Part shown: positions 36,355 to 44,744 of the stretch, piece by piece
How positions within the stretch are numbered: the stretch's first letter is position 1
How the letters are laid out: each line of letters opens with the position of its first letter
NCBI GenBank assembly: GCA_036386415.1
Contig: DASVVT010000024.1
Span: forward strand, 1-57,703
Source: DASVVT01 sp036386415
Lineage (GTDB): Bacteria; Acidobacteriota; Blastocatellia; Pyrinomonadales; Pyrinomonadaceae
DNA length: 57,703 nucleotides
Direction of reading: 5' to 3'
Made by a program: the position numbers and the translations under genes
Notes under the pieces: model-generated
Told to the model about the DNA's origin: nothing
The model's database searches: none
The model's input: the letters and a program-made list of their open reading frames with translations, nothing else

Positions 36355-36463
36355 ACAGGAGTCAGTAGAAAAGAAAGACAGAGCGTGCCATTCAATCGTC
36401 CACTATGATCGAGAGTATCAGCTATTAAACGGATCGACCGCTTTTCTGTTCTACTGACTACTG
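36335..36463. repeat. Hairpin element A6, supplies two stop codons
   Basis: Core oriented as in A5. On the plus strand the hydrolase gene stops at 36352-36354 in its left arm. On the minus strand the TPR-protein gene stops at 36458-36460 in its right arm. Both stops are CAG TAG of the heptamer unit. Confidence 0.92.
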
Positions 36464-38320
36464 CTTCCCCAGTCTACTGATCCCTTCTCTGGCCTTTATG
36501 AATGCTCCGCCGGGCACGTTGCCGATCTGGATGGCGGCATTGAACTCTTTGAGGGCTTCGTCCGTGCGGTCGAAGAATTCGAGGATGCGTCCCATCGCTT
36601 CGTGAGCGCGAGAGAGAAGTGCCGGATCGGTGTCAGCCGATGAGGCGTTGACGGCCAGACGATACTGCGCGAGCGCGCGATTCAACCTCTCGCTCTGAAG
36701 ATCTTCGTCCGTCACATTCTCAGCCGAAAGGCTGGCCGCCTGGCCGAGCGCGAAGAAGATGCGAGGCTCGCCCGGAAACTCCTGCAAGAGGGCGCGCAGG
36801 CGTGCTTCGGCTTCCGCGTAGCTCTTGAGTCGCAGCATCTCTTCGACTTCGACGAGACTCTTAACGAGTGCCGAGCGCCCCTGTGAATCACCGTCTACAG
36901 GCTGTCCTTCGGCTGCTCGTTGCGCCTGGCGCGTCTGCTGCGCCGCGACGGCGCGCGCGCGTGCCTCCTTGTATTCAGCGGGGCGAGCGTTCTCACGAAC
37001 AGGATCGAACGAGGCGATCATGTCCGAGAAGGAATTACCCACGTCGAAGCCGGAGCTTTCGACTCCGCGCAGTGCTTCAGCGAAGTAGAAGGCGAGCACC
37101 GCGCCCTTTTCATAAGCGTCTGCGAGCTGCGCGACCGCTTCGTCTGAGATGGCAGCCTGTGCGGTCTGCGATTCTTTGACTATCGACGCACGCTGGGCTG
37201 CATCTTTAGCGCCCTGAAGACGGCGCTGCGTCTCACGCGCGAGCGCATCCAGTCGCGCCAGCTCGTCCAGCCGCACTTCTGAGGCAGCGACCAGTGAACG
37301 CGCGACCGCAGAGAAAACGTCCGCTGTGACATTGCTTCCGGCCTTGGCGCGCTCGTCCAGCAGTTGGCGCAGGTGTTCGCGCCGCGCCGCAATGTCGCGA
37401 TTGAAGCGTATGATGAGCGGATCAATGACGTATTGCAGGTAAGCGCGGCGCAACTCAGACGAAGCGGGATCAATATCGTAAGGGACGATGGCGTAGTAAT
37501 CGTCCCCTATGACGCGCAGATTGATTGCACCGGGCTGGGCGAGCAGGTCTGGCACGATGTAAAAGCGGCGCTGTCGCTCGCGCACAGTGGTCGTCGTCGC
37601 ACCCTTCTTCCTGGAATCCCCCGGGCTTTTCACGGGCACGCGCTCAGCCACCGTTATCACGGGCTGCGTGTGCAGGTAAGATAAGACGGAATGTATCATC
37701 CGCGCTGTGGGCTGGCGCAGGCGATCACCCTCGCCCTGATATGCCTGAATGTAATCGGGCAATCGCTCGTCTATTTTTGACTTCTGATAGAACTCGCGCA
37801 CGAGCGGCGCGAAGTCCAGAACTTCCAGCAGACCTGCGGGCAGGTCGTCCGTGCGCACGGGCGACTCAAACATGGGTGGCGGCCCCAGCGCGTAGGCGAG
37901 TGAAACGTAACGCGCGGCCTGTTCGGCGGGCGTCGCAGAAGCAGTCAAGAGCTTGTTGCGCTCATAGAAAGTCTTGAGGCGTGTGCGCAAGCCTGCATCC
38001 AAATCCATCTGATCGCGTCTCACCCTCGCGCGAAAACGAGAGGGCTCCTGCCCTTTGGGCGTCGGATCAAACCCGGCTGCATCGAGCGCCGCCATCATGA
38101 CAATCAGGCGCGGCTCAGGCTGAATGCGCACGCCGTAATCAGCCAGATCAATAACGGTTTGCGGACGCGGCTGCGTGGTGGCGGCGGGAGTTTGAGCTGG
38201 ACGCGCCGGAGGAGAAGGAGAAGGAGAAGGAGTTGGCGAGGCGGACGGACTGTTTTGCCCCCTCGCGACGCCGCACACGAGCGCCACGAGCGCCATGATG
38301 ATGAAGAAATGTTTGCTCAT
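36458..38320 (-). CDS. Exported TPR-containing protein of unknown function
   Basis: 620 residues beginning with a signal peptide (MSKHFFIIMALVALVCGVARG). A Ser-Pro-rich spacer (SPSASPTPSPSPSPPARP) follows, then a helical region of about 400 residues without recognised domain. A C-terminal TPR-like part (EAEARLRALLQEFPGEPRIF; ALKEFNAAIQIGNVPG) closes the protein. The frame is open to 38374, but the Met at 38320 starts a proper signal peptide. Probably periplasmic. The family seems to be of unknown function. Its C-terminus (GKQ) comes from hairpin A6. Confidence 0.75.
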   Translation of the reverse strand: MSKHFFIIMALVALVCGVARGQNSPSASPTPSPSPSPPARPAQTPAATTQPRPQTVIDLADYGVRIQPEPRLIVMMAALDAAGFDPTPKGQEPSRFRARVRRDQMDLDAGLRTRLKTFYERNKLLTASATPAEQAARYVSLAYALGPPPMFESPVRTDDLPAGLLEVLDFAPLVREFYQKSKIDERLPDYIQAYQGEGDRLRQPTARMIHSVLSYLHTQPVITVAERVPVKSPGDSRKKGATTTTVRERQRRFYIVPDLLAQPGAINLRVIGDDYYAIVPYDIDPASSELRRAYLQYVIDPLIIRFNRDIAARREHLRQLLDERAKAGSNVTADVFSAVARSLVAASEVRLDELARLDALARETQRRLQGAKDAAQRASIVKESQTAQAAISDEAVAQLADAYEKGAVLAFYFAEALRGVESSGFDVGNSFSDMIASFDPVRENARPAEYKEARARAVAAQQTRQAQRAAEGQPVDGDSQGRSALVKSLVEVEEMLRLKSYAEAEARLRALLQEFPGEPRIFFALGQAASLSAENVTDEDLQSERLNRALAQYRLAVNASSADTDPALLSRAHEAMGRILEFFDRTDEALKEFNAAIQIGNVPGGAFIKAREGISRLGKQ

Positions 38321-38442
38321 AAAGAATGAATTAACTGGCTCGAAACTTTTAAGGGCGCGAGAGTGCGGGGGCACTTCCCTTCCCTGAACGTCGAAAGAGT
38401 TGTAGAGATGCTCGGCGCGCGGCGCAGGATGCCAGGGAAACG

Positions 38443-38593
38443 GTAGTCAGTAGCCAGTAGTCAGTAGTCAGTAGAAATGAAAATCAGTTGTTGATGCGTT
38501 TGATAACTGATGCTCTGGATCATAGTAGACGATTGAATCACGCTCTCTGTCTTTCTTTTCTACTGACTCCTGTCTACTGGCTACTGTCTACTG
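38443..38593. repeat. Hairpin element A7, long core
   Basis: Heptamers at both ends and a core oriented as in A3 (GAAAATCAGTTGTTGATGCG to CTCTGTCTTTCTTTT). Between the TPR-protein gene and the DUF2062 gene, on whose C-terminus it imposes VDSSQ and the stop. Confidence 0.9.
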
Positions 38594-39050
38594 CTCTTCG
38601 CTTTCTCGCGCGCAGCCAGCGTAATGTTAATGGATAGGCGGCGAGCGAACAAACGACGGAGAGCACCATGCCGCCGATGGCGAAGGGCAGGAGCACGTCG
38701 AAGCTGTGTCGGAAGAGCCGACGCCAGTAGTCGGCTGTCAGCAGGTGCGGGTCTTTCAACAACTCCAACCCCTCCGCGGGCAGCCCCATTGGTCTCCCCA
38801 TGAATAACGCGCCGATGCCGTAAGAGGCCAGGATGATCGGAACGAGCGTCAGGAACGGATTGTTGATAAAGGTTCCGGAGTAGATAGCGACCTTGTTGAA
38901 ACGGAAGAGGAAGGCGAGCACGGTCGCCATGATCGTGTGCAGGCCGAGGAAGGGCGAGAAGGCAATGAAGACGCCGATGGAGAAAGCGAGCGCCGTCCGC
39001 TCCGGCGGGTCGTCAATCGCGAGCAGACGGCGAAGAGTGGCACGCAACAT
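38574..39050 (-). CDS. DUF2062 membrane protein
   Basis: 158 residues with three hydrophobic segments (AFSIGVFIAFSPFLGLHTIM; VAIYSGTFINNPFLTLVPII; VLLPFAIGGMVLSVVCSLAA). The FSPFLGLHT and INNPFLT motifs are diagnostic for DUF2062, inner-membrane proteins of unknown function. The C-terminal basic tail ends in RAVDSSQ, of which VDSSQ and the TAG stop come from the heptamer arm of hairpin A7. ATG 39050 immediately borders hairpin C3, so no normal ribosome site is visible. Next upstream on the same strand are the STAS and kinase genes, possibly the same transcript. Confidence 0.82.
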   Translation of the reverse strand: MLRATLRRLLAIDDPPERTALAFSIGVFIAFSPFLGLHTIMATVLAFLFRFNKVAIYSGTFINNPFLTLVPIILASYGIGALFMGRPMGLPAEGLELLKDPHLLTADYWRRLFRHSFDVLLPFAIGGMVLSVVCSLAAYPLTLRWLRARKRRAVDSSQ

Positions 39051-39054
39051 GGAT

Positions 39055-39128
39055 GAGTTTCGAGTTACGAGTTTCGGGTTTCGAGTTAAAGCAGCGAACC
39101 CGAAACTCGAAACCCGAAACTCGAAACT
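39055..39128. repeat. Hairpin element C3, TTCGAGT heptamer arms
   Basis: Left arm GAGTTTCGAGTTACGAGTTT and onward to CGAGTT; right arm CCCGAAACTCGAAACCCGAA. Between the STAS gene and the DUF2062 gene. Confidence 0.85.
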
Positions 39129-39130
39129 GC

Positions 39131-39478
39131 TTACTTGTAGCTGTTGAGCGCTTCCGATTCGTTTTCGTAAACGTCGAAGACCGTCAAGAGCTTGGTGATC
39201 GCGAGCAGGCTCTCAAGTTTATCTGTCAGGTTGAGGAGCTTGAGCTGCCCATCCTCCTTGGTGATCGCCGTGTGGCTTGAGACCAGCTCGCCGATGCCGC
39301 TCGAATCCATGTAGCCGACGCCACCCAGGTTCAAGAGAATCTTCTTCTTGCCTTCTTCAAGCAGGCGGCGGATGGCGCTGCGGAGCGCTACCGAGCCTTC
39401 GCCGATTGTGATCTTGCCATTCATGTCCAGAACGGTCACGTCTCCGGCCTGACGCTCTCTAATATCAAGTTCAGCCAT
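39131..39478 (-). CDS. STAS-domain anti-sigma factor antagonist (RsbV/SpoIIAA-like)
   Basis: 115-residue single STAS domain. The phosphorylatable serine lies in YMDSSGIGEL, the family signature; LNLGGVGYMD is the strand before it. Such proteins release a sigma factor by binding its anti-sigma kinase when unphosphorylated. The kinase-like partner is the next gene upstream (39591-40016). The frame is open to 39562, but AAGGAGA lies nine bases before ATG 39478. No sigma-B type gene is in the window, so the controlled sigma factor or output is unknown. Confidence 0.9.
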   Translation of the reverse strand: MAELDIRERQAGDVTVLDMNGKITIGEGSVALRSAIRRLLEEGKKKILLNLGGVGYMDSSGIGELVSSHTAITKEDGQLKLLNLTDKLESLLAITKLLTVFDVYENESEALNSYK

Positions 39479-39498
39479 TGCGGAAAGTCTCCTTAGGA

Positions 39499-39585
39499 AA
39501 TTTTTGATTTGCGATTTTTGATCTCTGTTTGGCGAAGGATATTTAAATCCGCTTCCAATCACAGATCAAAGATCGCACATCGAAG
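39499..39585. repeat. Hairpin element I, GATCAAA/GATCGCA heptamer arms
   Basis: Left TTTTTGATTTGCGATTTTTG then ATCTCTG; right CAGATCAAAGATCGCACATC. The unit is again seven bases (ATCAAAG ATCGCAC ATCGAAG). Between the kinase-like and STAS genes. Confidence 0.75.
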
Positions 39586-39590
39586 ATGGT

Positions 39591-40016
39591 TTATCTCTTC
39601 TTGGTCATGTGCACCACCGTGCCGCCTTCCGGGTGGTGCGACCAGGTCAGTTCATCCATAAAAGTACGCATGAAAAAGATGCCGCGCCCGGATGTCTTCA
39701 TCACGTTCTGCGCATCGGTCGGATCAGGAACGCTCTCCGGGTCGAAGCCTTCTCCACGGTCGCGCACCGTAACTTCGAGCGCGTCGGGAGAGACATTGAA
39801 AGCGATCTCGACCGATTTCGTCTCGTCCAGCCGGTTGCCGTGCAGCACCGCGTTGGTCACGGCTTCGCGTACGGCCATATCAACTCCAAAGGCTGTTTCC
39901 TCGCCAAAGCCCGCGCGGCTCAAGACTTTGGCGGCGGCTGCCGCCGCTTCGGCGACCGCTTCGATTCGGCTCGGCAAGATGAGTTCAGTTGTCTGCTCGG
40001 TCACAACTAAAGACAT
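39591..40016 (-). CDS. RsbW-like anti-sigma regulatory serine kinase
   Basis: 141-residue GHKL ATPase domain. The N-box is AVREAVTNAVLHGN, the G1-type loop RDRGEGFDPE and the G2 loop TSGRGIFFMR. RsbW-type proteins bind a sigma factor and phosphorylate the STAS antagonist on serine. The STAS gene directly downstream is the expected substrate. The frame opens at 40118, but that extension is atypical; ATG 40016 is preceded by GGAAAGG. The partner sigma factor is not in the window; the ECF-like gene at 27.5 kb is of a different class. Confidence 0.88.
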   Translation of the reverse strand: MSLVVTEQTTELILPSRIEAVAEAAAAAAKVLSRAGFGEETAFGVDMAVREAVTNAVLHGNRLDETKSVEIAFNVSPDALEVTVRDRGEGFDPESVPDPTDAQNVMKTSGRGIFFMRTFMDELTWSHHPEGGTVVHMTKKR

Positions 40017-40135
40017 AACCTTTCCAAGAGCCGTCCGGCGGGCGTGGCTACTTATACAGACTTCGGAAAGCTTACCGGAAGAATTCAGGGTGTAACATGC
40101 AGGCGGGTCACGTGTCAAGAAAGGAGAAATGCAAG

Positions 40136-40231
40136 GGACAGAATACAGGAGACAGAAGACAGAAGACAGAATGAACGGCTTTAACTACGTTTCTTCCATC
40201 TTCTGTATTCTGTCTCCTGTATTCTGTATTC
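40136..40231. repeat. Hairpin element G, ACAGAAG heptamer arms
   Basis: Left arm ACAGAAT ACAGGAG ACAGAAG ACAGAAG ACAGAAT; right arm CTTCTGTATTCTGTCTCCTG and on to 40231. It ends at the aroA start codon. Confidence 0.85.
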
Positions 40232-40232
40232 T

Positions 40233-41576
40233 ATGTCCATGAGAATTGAGCCTGCGCGACGGATACGTGGACGCTTGCGCCTGCCCGGCGACAAGTCCAT
40301 TTCGCACCGCGCCGCGATCATCTCGGCGCTGGCGCGTGGGCAATCTCGGTTGACGAACTTTTCGACGAGCGAAGACTGCGCGGCGACGCTCCGCTGCCTG
40401 CGCGAACTGGGAGTCGCAATCGAGCGCGATGGAGCGGGCATCCTGGTTGAAGGCACAGGCTCTCAGGGCTGCTGCTCTCTGCGCGCGCCGTCCGTTGCCC
40501 TTGATTGCGGAAACAGCGGTTCGACCATGCGTATGCTGGCGGGCGTGCTGGCGGGACAGGAGTTCGACTCGGAGCTGACGGGCGATGATTCTCTGCGCTC
40601 GCGCCCGATGAGCAGAATTATAGAGCCTCTGGAGATGATGGGAGCGCGCGTGGCATCCGACAGGGGTCGTGCGCCGCTGCGTGTCAGTGGCCGCAAGCCC
40701 CTTGAGCCTATCCGCTATGAAATGGCTGTTGCCAGCGCACAGGTCAAGTCATGCATTCTGCTCGCCGGTCTCAACGCAGAGGGGCGCACCGTCGTGATTG
40801 AAAAGCAGGGCTCAACGCGTGATCACACGGAGCGCATGTTGCGCTGGTTCGGCGTTCCCGTGGAGACCTTTTCGGAAGAACATGATGGTGCATGGCCGGA
40901 TGTGGTGGCGGTTGATGGCCTCAAAGCATTGGCGGCTCGCGATGTTGCTATTCCGGGCGACATCTCGTCAGCCGCTTTCTTCATCGCGGCGGCTGCGCTT
41001 CTGCCCGGCTCAAGACTTGAGATCAGCGACGTCGGTCTCAACCCGACGCGCGCGCAAATCTTGCGCCTGCTTCAGTCGCTGGGCGCTCGCGTCAGCGTTC
41101 GTGAGATGCGCGAGCACTCAGGGGAAACGGTCGGGGATGTACAGATCAGCGCGGGCGCTGGTTTGTCACCTGCGAAGCCGGGCGAGTCTAACGTTCTGCG
41201 CGGCGCGCTCGTGCCGCAACTTATCGACGAGCTACCTTTGCTCGCCGTCGTCGGAACACAGGTCGAAGGCGGCATGACGATTCGCGACGCAGCCGAGCTG
41301 CGCGTCAAAGAGTCTGACAGAATCTCAGCGACCGTCGAGAACCTTCGCGCGATGGGCGCGGAGGTCGAAGAGTACGCGGATGGATTGGCGGTGGCTGGTC
41401 GGCAGCAGTTGCGCGCAGCCATGCTCGACGCCAGGGGAGATCACCGTATCGGTATGGCCTTCACAGTGGCCGCCCTTATTGCCGATGGTGCGTCCGAGAT
41501 CAAGGGCGCTCGAGAGTGCGTCGGCGTCTCGTTCCCGGAGTTCTACCGTTTGCTAGCAGACATCTCTGAGCGATGA
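40233..41576 (+). CDS. aroA: 3-phosphoshikimate 1-carboxyvinyltransferase (EPSP synthase)
   Basis: Shikimate pathway enzyme joining PEP and shikimate-3-phosphate. 447 residues, normal length. Motifs: LRLPGDKSISHRAAII near the N-terminus, DCGNSGSTMRML (phosphate/PEP loop), RPMSRIIEPL, GDISSAAFFIAAAAL, RVKESDRI and DHRIGMAF near the C-terminus. The start is either ATG 40233 or the one six bases later; hairpin G abuts it and leaves no ribosome site. The stop overlaps the start of the shikimate kinase gene (ATGA 41573-41576), so the two are translationally coupled. Confidence 0.96.
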   Translation: MSMRIEPARRIRGRLRLPGDKSISHRAAIISALARGQSRLTNFSTSEDCAATLRCLRELGVAIERDGAGILVEGTGSQGCCSLRAPSVALDCGNSGSTMRMLAGVLAGQEFDSELTGDDSLRSRPMSRIIEPLEMMGARVASDRGRAPLRVSGRKPLEPIRYEMAVASAQVKSCILLAGLNAEGRTVVIEKQGSTRDHTERMLRWFGVPVETFSEEHDGAWPDVVAVDGLKALAARDVAIPGDISSAAFFIAAAALLPGSRLEISDVGLNPTRAQILRLLQSLGARVSVREMREHSGETVGDVQISAGAGLSPAKPGESNVLRGALVPQLIDELPLLAVVGTQVEGGMTIRDAAELRVKESDRISATVENLRAMGAEVEEYADGLAVAGRQQLRAAMLDARGDHRIGMAFTVAALIADGASEIKGARECVGVSFPEFYRLLADISER

Positions 41577-42106
41577 CGACATCTATCCGGCGCATCTTCA
41601 TCACGGGCTTCATGGGCGCGGGCAAGACCACCCTCGCCTCGTCTCTCGCGCGGCGACTCGATTGCCCCATGGTCGATCTGGATCAGTTCATCCGTGAGCG
41701 CGAAGGACGCTCCCCCCAACAAATCATAGATGAAGACGGTGAAGCGCGATTTCGCGAATTGGAAACGAGCGCCCTGCGCGCTGTTTTAGAGAATGAAGCA
41801 TCGTGCATCATCGCGCTCGGCGGCGGCGCATGGGCTTTTAAGCAGAACCGCACGCTCATCGCAGAGCGAGACGGCTTCACCGTCTGGCTCGACGCTCCTT
41901 TCGAGCTATGCTGGCGGAGAATCAGAAGCGAGGGCGACAAGCGCCCGCTCGCGCGTGATCGTGAAAAGGCGGGACGGCTATACGACGAGCGGCGCGCGCT
42001 CTACGGACTCGCAGACCTGCGTGTGCAGGCCACAGAAGAACGGAGCGCCGAGGATGTGGCCGCAGAAATTGAGCATGCCTTACTGCATCGAAGGACTAAG
42101 TTGTAG
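41573..42106 (+). CDS. aroK: Shikimate kinase
   Basis: Phosphorylates shikimate using ATP, providing the substrate for AroA. 177 residues. Walker A GFMGAGKTT at 12-20; DLDQFIREREGRSPQQI carries the shikimate-binding Asp; FRELE with its Arg and the GGGAW loop (ALGGGAWAF) bind shikimate; KRPLARD is the lid region. Overlaps aroA by four bases. Confidence 0.94.
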   Translation: MTTSIRRIFITGFMGAGKTTLASSLARRLDCPMVDLDQFIREREGRSPQQIIDEDGEARFRELETSALRAVLENEASCIIALGGGAWAFKQNRTLIAERDGFTVWLDAPFELCWRRIRSEGDKRPLARDREKAGRLYDERRALYGLADLRVQATEERSAEDVAAEIEHALLHRRTKL

Positions 42107-42151
42107 TAAAACTACCCCGAACAAATTCAGAAACATGATAGGAGTCGAGTT

Positions 42152-44620
42152 ATGAGCGAACAGAAGGGAGACGCGAAAGCGCTGAGAGTAGCGAAGGCAC
42201 TGAAGAACGCTGACAACTGGAAACACCTCGCGCGCTGGCACGGGAGTGGCTATTACGAGCTTCAGACCGAAGATATAGGAGACGTGCCCGTGCGTCTCTT
42301 TCTCACGCCGACACTTTTAAATGATACGGAAGACATCCTCTATCGTCAGATCGTCAACGCGACGCGCTTTCCGGGCGTGCGCCTCGTCGTCATCACGCCC
42401 GACACGCACTACGGCTACGGCGTCCCCGTCGGCTGCGTGCTGATTACGGACGGCGACAGCGGCGCGATTGCGATGGGGCCGGTAGGCTACGATATTGGTT
42501 GCTTCACGGCTGACACTCTGATACCCCTGGTTGACGGTCACTCTCGTCCGATTGGCGAACTGGCGCAATCAGCCGAGGAGATATTCGTCTATGCTCTTTC
42601 TCAAGAGCACAAGGTTGTCGTCGCAAAGGCGACAGCGGAAAAGACTCGGACGAATGCTCCACTCGTCAAAGTAACGCTGGATAACGGGAGAGAAATTACC
42701 TGCACGCCGGATCACGAATTCATGCTGCGAGACGGAGCGTACTGTCAAGCGCAAGGTCTCAGACCGGGCGTATCCTTAATGCCTTTCAACCTCCGCGCCG
42801 ACAAGGACGGTTATAAATTGATTCAACACCCTGCCACCGGAACGAGCCAGCGAGTTCATTGGCTAATGGCGCGTTGCGATCTGCTCGGTGAAATTCCATC
42901 AATCAAAGGACAACAAACAATTATTCATCATCGGAACTTTAGCCCTGCCGATAATAGCCCGGGAAATCTTCAGTTCATGGGCGACCGTGACCATATGCGC
43001 TATCACCGCTCGCATGCGGAGAAGTTTACACATTTCCAGTCACAGGAATTTGAGTCACGTCGTATTAAGGCGATTGCCGAAAAAGCAAGTACCGTCGAAG
43101 GGCACGCGTACTTCGCCGAACGTGGAACGAAGAACATCCTTGCGTACATGGCTAACAGGCCGGAACACTTTCGCGCATCTGTCGCCGGTAACGGTGAGCG
43201 CGGGAAGAAATATCTGCTGGCATATAACACAAGTTCCGAAGGGCGGCGCAAATCATCCGAGGTTGCACACCGTCAATATGTTTGCGAAACGTGCGGGGAA
43301 ACGTTAACGGGAGGGTTTGGTATTCATAATCACCGACGCTGGCGTCATGGTTACAATCACAAAGTCGCCTCCGTCGAACCTTTAGAAGAGATGGCTGATG
43401 TTTACTGTCTGACAGTCCCTGAATATGGAAACTTTGCGCTCGATGCGGGAGTGTTTGTGCACAACTGCGGGATGATGAGCGCGCGGTCTGATGTGGCGGC
43501 TGAAGAAGCCACGATGGATAAGAAGCTGAGATTCAATCGGGCTGTGATGGAGCGTGTGGCTTTTGGGGCGGGCGGCAAGAGTCACAGGTTAGGCAAGGTG
43601 TCGGAAGGGGAGTTTCAAAACCTGGTGCGGGGTGGGGCTGAGTATTATGTCGAGCGATACGGCGCGACCTTTGATCGCAGCCGCGCCGAGCGTCATCGCA
43701 TTCCGGTTGACGATGACTGGCAGATTCCCTGGGGTGGCAGGGGGAGACCGGAGCGTGGGCTGGAGCAGTTAGGCAGTCTCGGAAGCGGAAATCACTTTAT
43801 AGAATTACAAAGGGAAGAGGATGCGGGCACGCTCTTCGTGCAGGTTCACACGGGCAGCCGTGGGTTCGGGCACGGGCTGGCGACGAACTTCTTCGACATG
43901 GCGAGAGAGGAGCGCCCCGAAGCGATCACGGATATTGATCTGGGCTATTTCACGCCCGACTCGCGCCACTACCAGGATTACCTGAACGCGGTGGCGGCGG
44001 GCGGCAACTTCGCCATCCTCAATCGGCTGATTATCTTCGAGCAGGTGGCCGAAGCTTTCCGTGAAGTTTTCGGGGATGAGCTGGAATTGATCTATGAGAT
44101 CAGCCACAACCTGGTGCAGAAGGAATGGCATCCCGAATTCGGAGACGTGTGGGTGCATCGCAAAGGGGCGACGCGCGCTTTTCCAGCGGGGCATCCCGCG
44201 CTGCGCGGCACGTTCTGGGAAGAGACGGGTCATCCGGTGCTGATCCCTGGAAGCAACAAGGACTATAGCTACATCCTGCGCCCGCTGTCCGGCGCAGAGA
44301 GGAGCGGGTACTCCGTCAATCACGGCGCGGGTCGCCGCCTCTCGCGCGGGGAGGCGACGCGCAGTTTGTCGCAAAGAGCGATAGACGACGAGTACAGAGC
44401 AGCCGGTATCCTCGTCAATATAGATGGACGCGTGCCGCTCGATGAAGCCGCGCCCGCGTACAAGTCTTCAGAAGAGGTGGTCAGGGCGGTCGTCGATGCA
44501 GGGTTAGCGGAAGTGCAGCATAAGCTCTGGCCGCTGGCTTCGCTTAAGGGAACGGAGGAGCGAAAGCAGAAGCGAAGGAAGGGGAAAGGCGCGGGCAAGA
44601 AGTCGAGCGAGCACTTTTAA
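42152..44620 (+). CDS. rtcB: tRNA-splicing ligase RtcB with an in-frame intein
   Basis: RtcB joins RNA ends with 2',3'-cyclic phosphate to 5'-OH using GTP and Mn2+, in RNA repair or tRNA splicing. The reading frame has 822 codons. Removing the intein (residues 117-438) leaves a 500-residue ligase, the normal length. Extein motifs: TPDTHYGYGVPVG, GYDIG joined to CGMMSARSD, GSLGSGNHFIE, QVHTGSRGFGH, EISHNLVQKEW, and VNHGAGRRLSRGEA near the C-terminus with the guanylated-His region. Ribosome site AGGAG precedes ATG 42152 by about seven bases. The intein sits immediately before the metal-binding Cys of the active site. Expression of an active ligase therefore needs protein splicing. The C-terminal tail is lysine-rich. 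Confidence 0.95.
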   Translation: MSEQKGDAKALRVAKALKNADNWKHLARWHGSGYYELQTEDIGDVPVRLFLTPTLLNDTEDILYRQIVNATRFPGVRLVVITPDTHYGYGVPVGCVLITDGDSGAIAMGPVGYDIGCFTADTLIPLVDGHSRPIGELAQSAEEIFVYALSQEHKVVVAKATAEKTRTNAPLVKVTLDNGREITCTPDHEFMLRDGAYCQAQGLRPGVSLMPFNLRADKDGYKLIQHPATGTSQRVHWLMARCDLLGEIPSIKGQQTIIHHRNFSPADNSPGNLQFMGDRDHMRYHRSHAEKFTHFQSQEFESRRIKAIAEKASTVEGHAYFAERGTKNILAYMANRPEHFRASVAGNGERGKKYLLAYNTSSEGRRKSSEVAHRQYVCETCGETLTGGFGIHNHRRWRHGYNHKVASVEPLEEMADVYCLTVPEYGNFALDAGVFVHNCGMMSARSDVAAEEATMDKKLRFNRAVMERVAFGAGGKSHRLGKVSEGEFQNLVRGGAEYYVERYGATFDRSRAERHRIPVDDDWQIPWGGRGRPERGLEQLGSLGSGNHFIELQREEDAGTLFVQVHTGSRGFGHGLATNFFDMAREERPEAITDIDLGYFTPDSRHYQDYLNAVAAGGNFAILNRLIIFEQVAEAFREVFGDELELIYEISHNLVQKEWHPEFGDVWVHRKGATRAFPAGHPALRGTFWEETGHPVLIPGSNKDYSYILRPLSGAERSGYSVNHGAGRRLSRGEATRSLSQRAIDDEYRAAGILVNIDGRVPLDEAAPAYKSSEEVVRAVVDAGLAEVQHKLWPLASLKGTEERKQKRRKGKGAGKKSSEHF
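42500..43465 (+). mobile_element. RtcB intein with HNH homing endonuclease
   Basis: 322-residue intein. The N-terminal splicing residue is Cys117 (CFTADTLIPLVDG), block B is TPDH (185-188), block F is DVYCLTVPEYGNFALDAGVF, and the C-terminal VHN (436-438) is followed by Cys439 as the +1 nucleophile. Between the splicing halves lies an HNH endonuclease core (IIHHRNFSPADNSPGNLQFM then H281, H285, H288). A further zinc-finger-like segment (CETC at 378-381 followed by HNHRRWRH) may help DNA recognition. Local codon use is less GC-rich than in the flanking ligase, consistent with transfer. The insertion point is the same as that of known archaeal RtcB inteins. Confidence 0.93.
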
Positions 44621-44636
44621 GCGCCCTGACAAAATT

Positions 44637-44744
44637 TAACCACAGAGATACCGCAGACACGGAGAGAACAGAATCAAGACTGATTGAGTAATTCCCTGCT
44701 CTCTTATTTCTTAACTGCTTCTCTCTGTGTCTCTGTGGTTAAGA
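44637..44744. repeat. Hairpin element F2, CACAGAGA arms
   Basis: Left arm AACCACAGAGATACCGCAGA, right arm CTCTCTGTGTCTCTGTGGTT. Convergent genes rtcB and the mannosyltransferase-like gene meet here. The latter reads through the arm and gains NLNHRDTERSS at its C-terminus. Confidence 0.85.

Noticed and set aside
42500..43465. Insertion element or frameshift in rtcB
   Set aside because: The frame is continuous and all intein splicing motifs are present, so protein splicing explains it.
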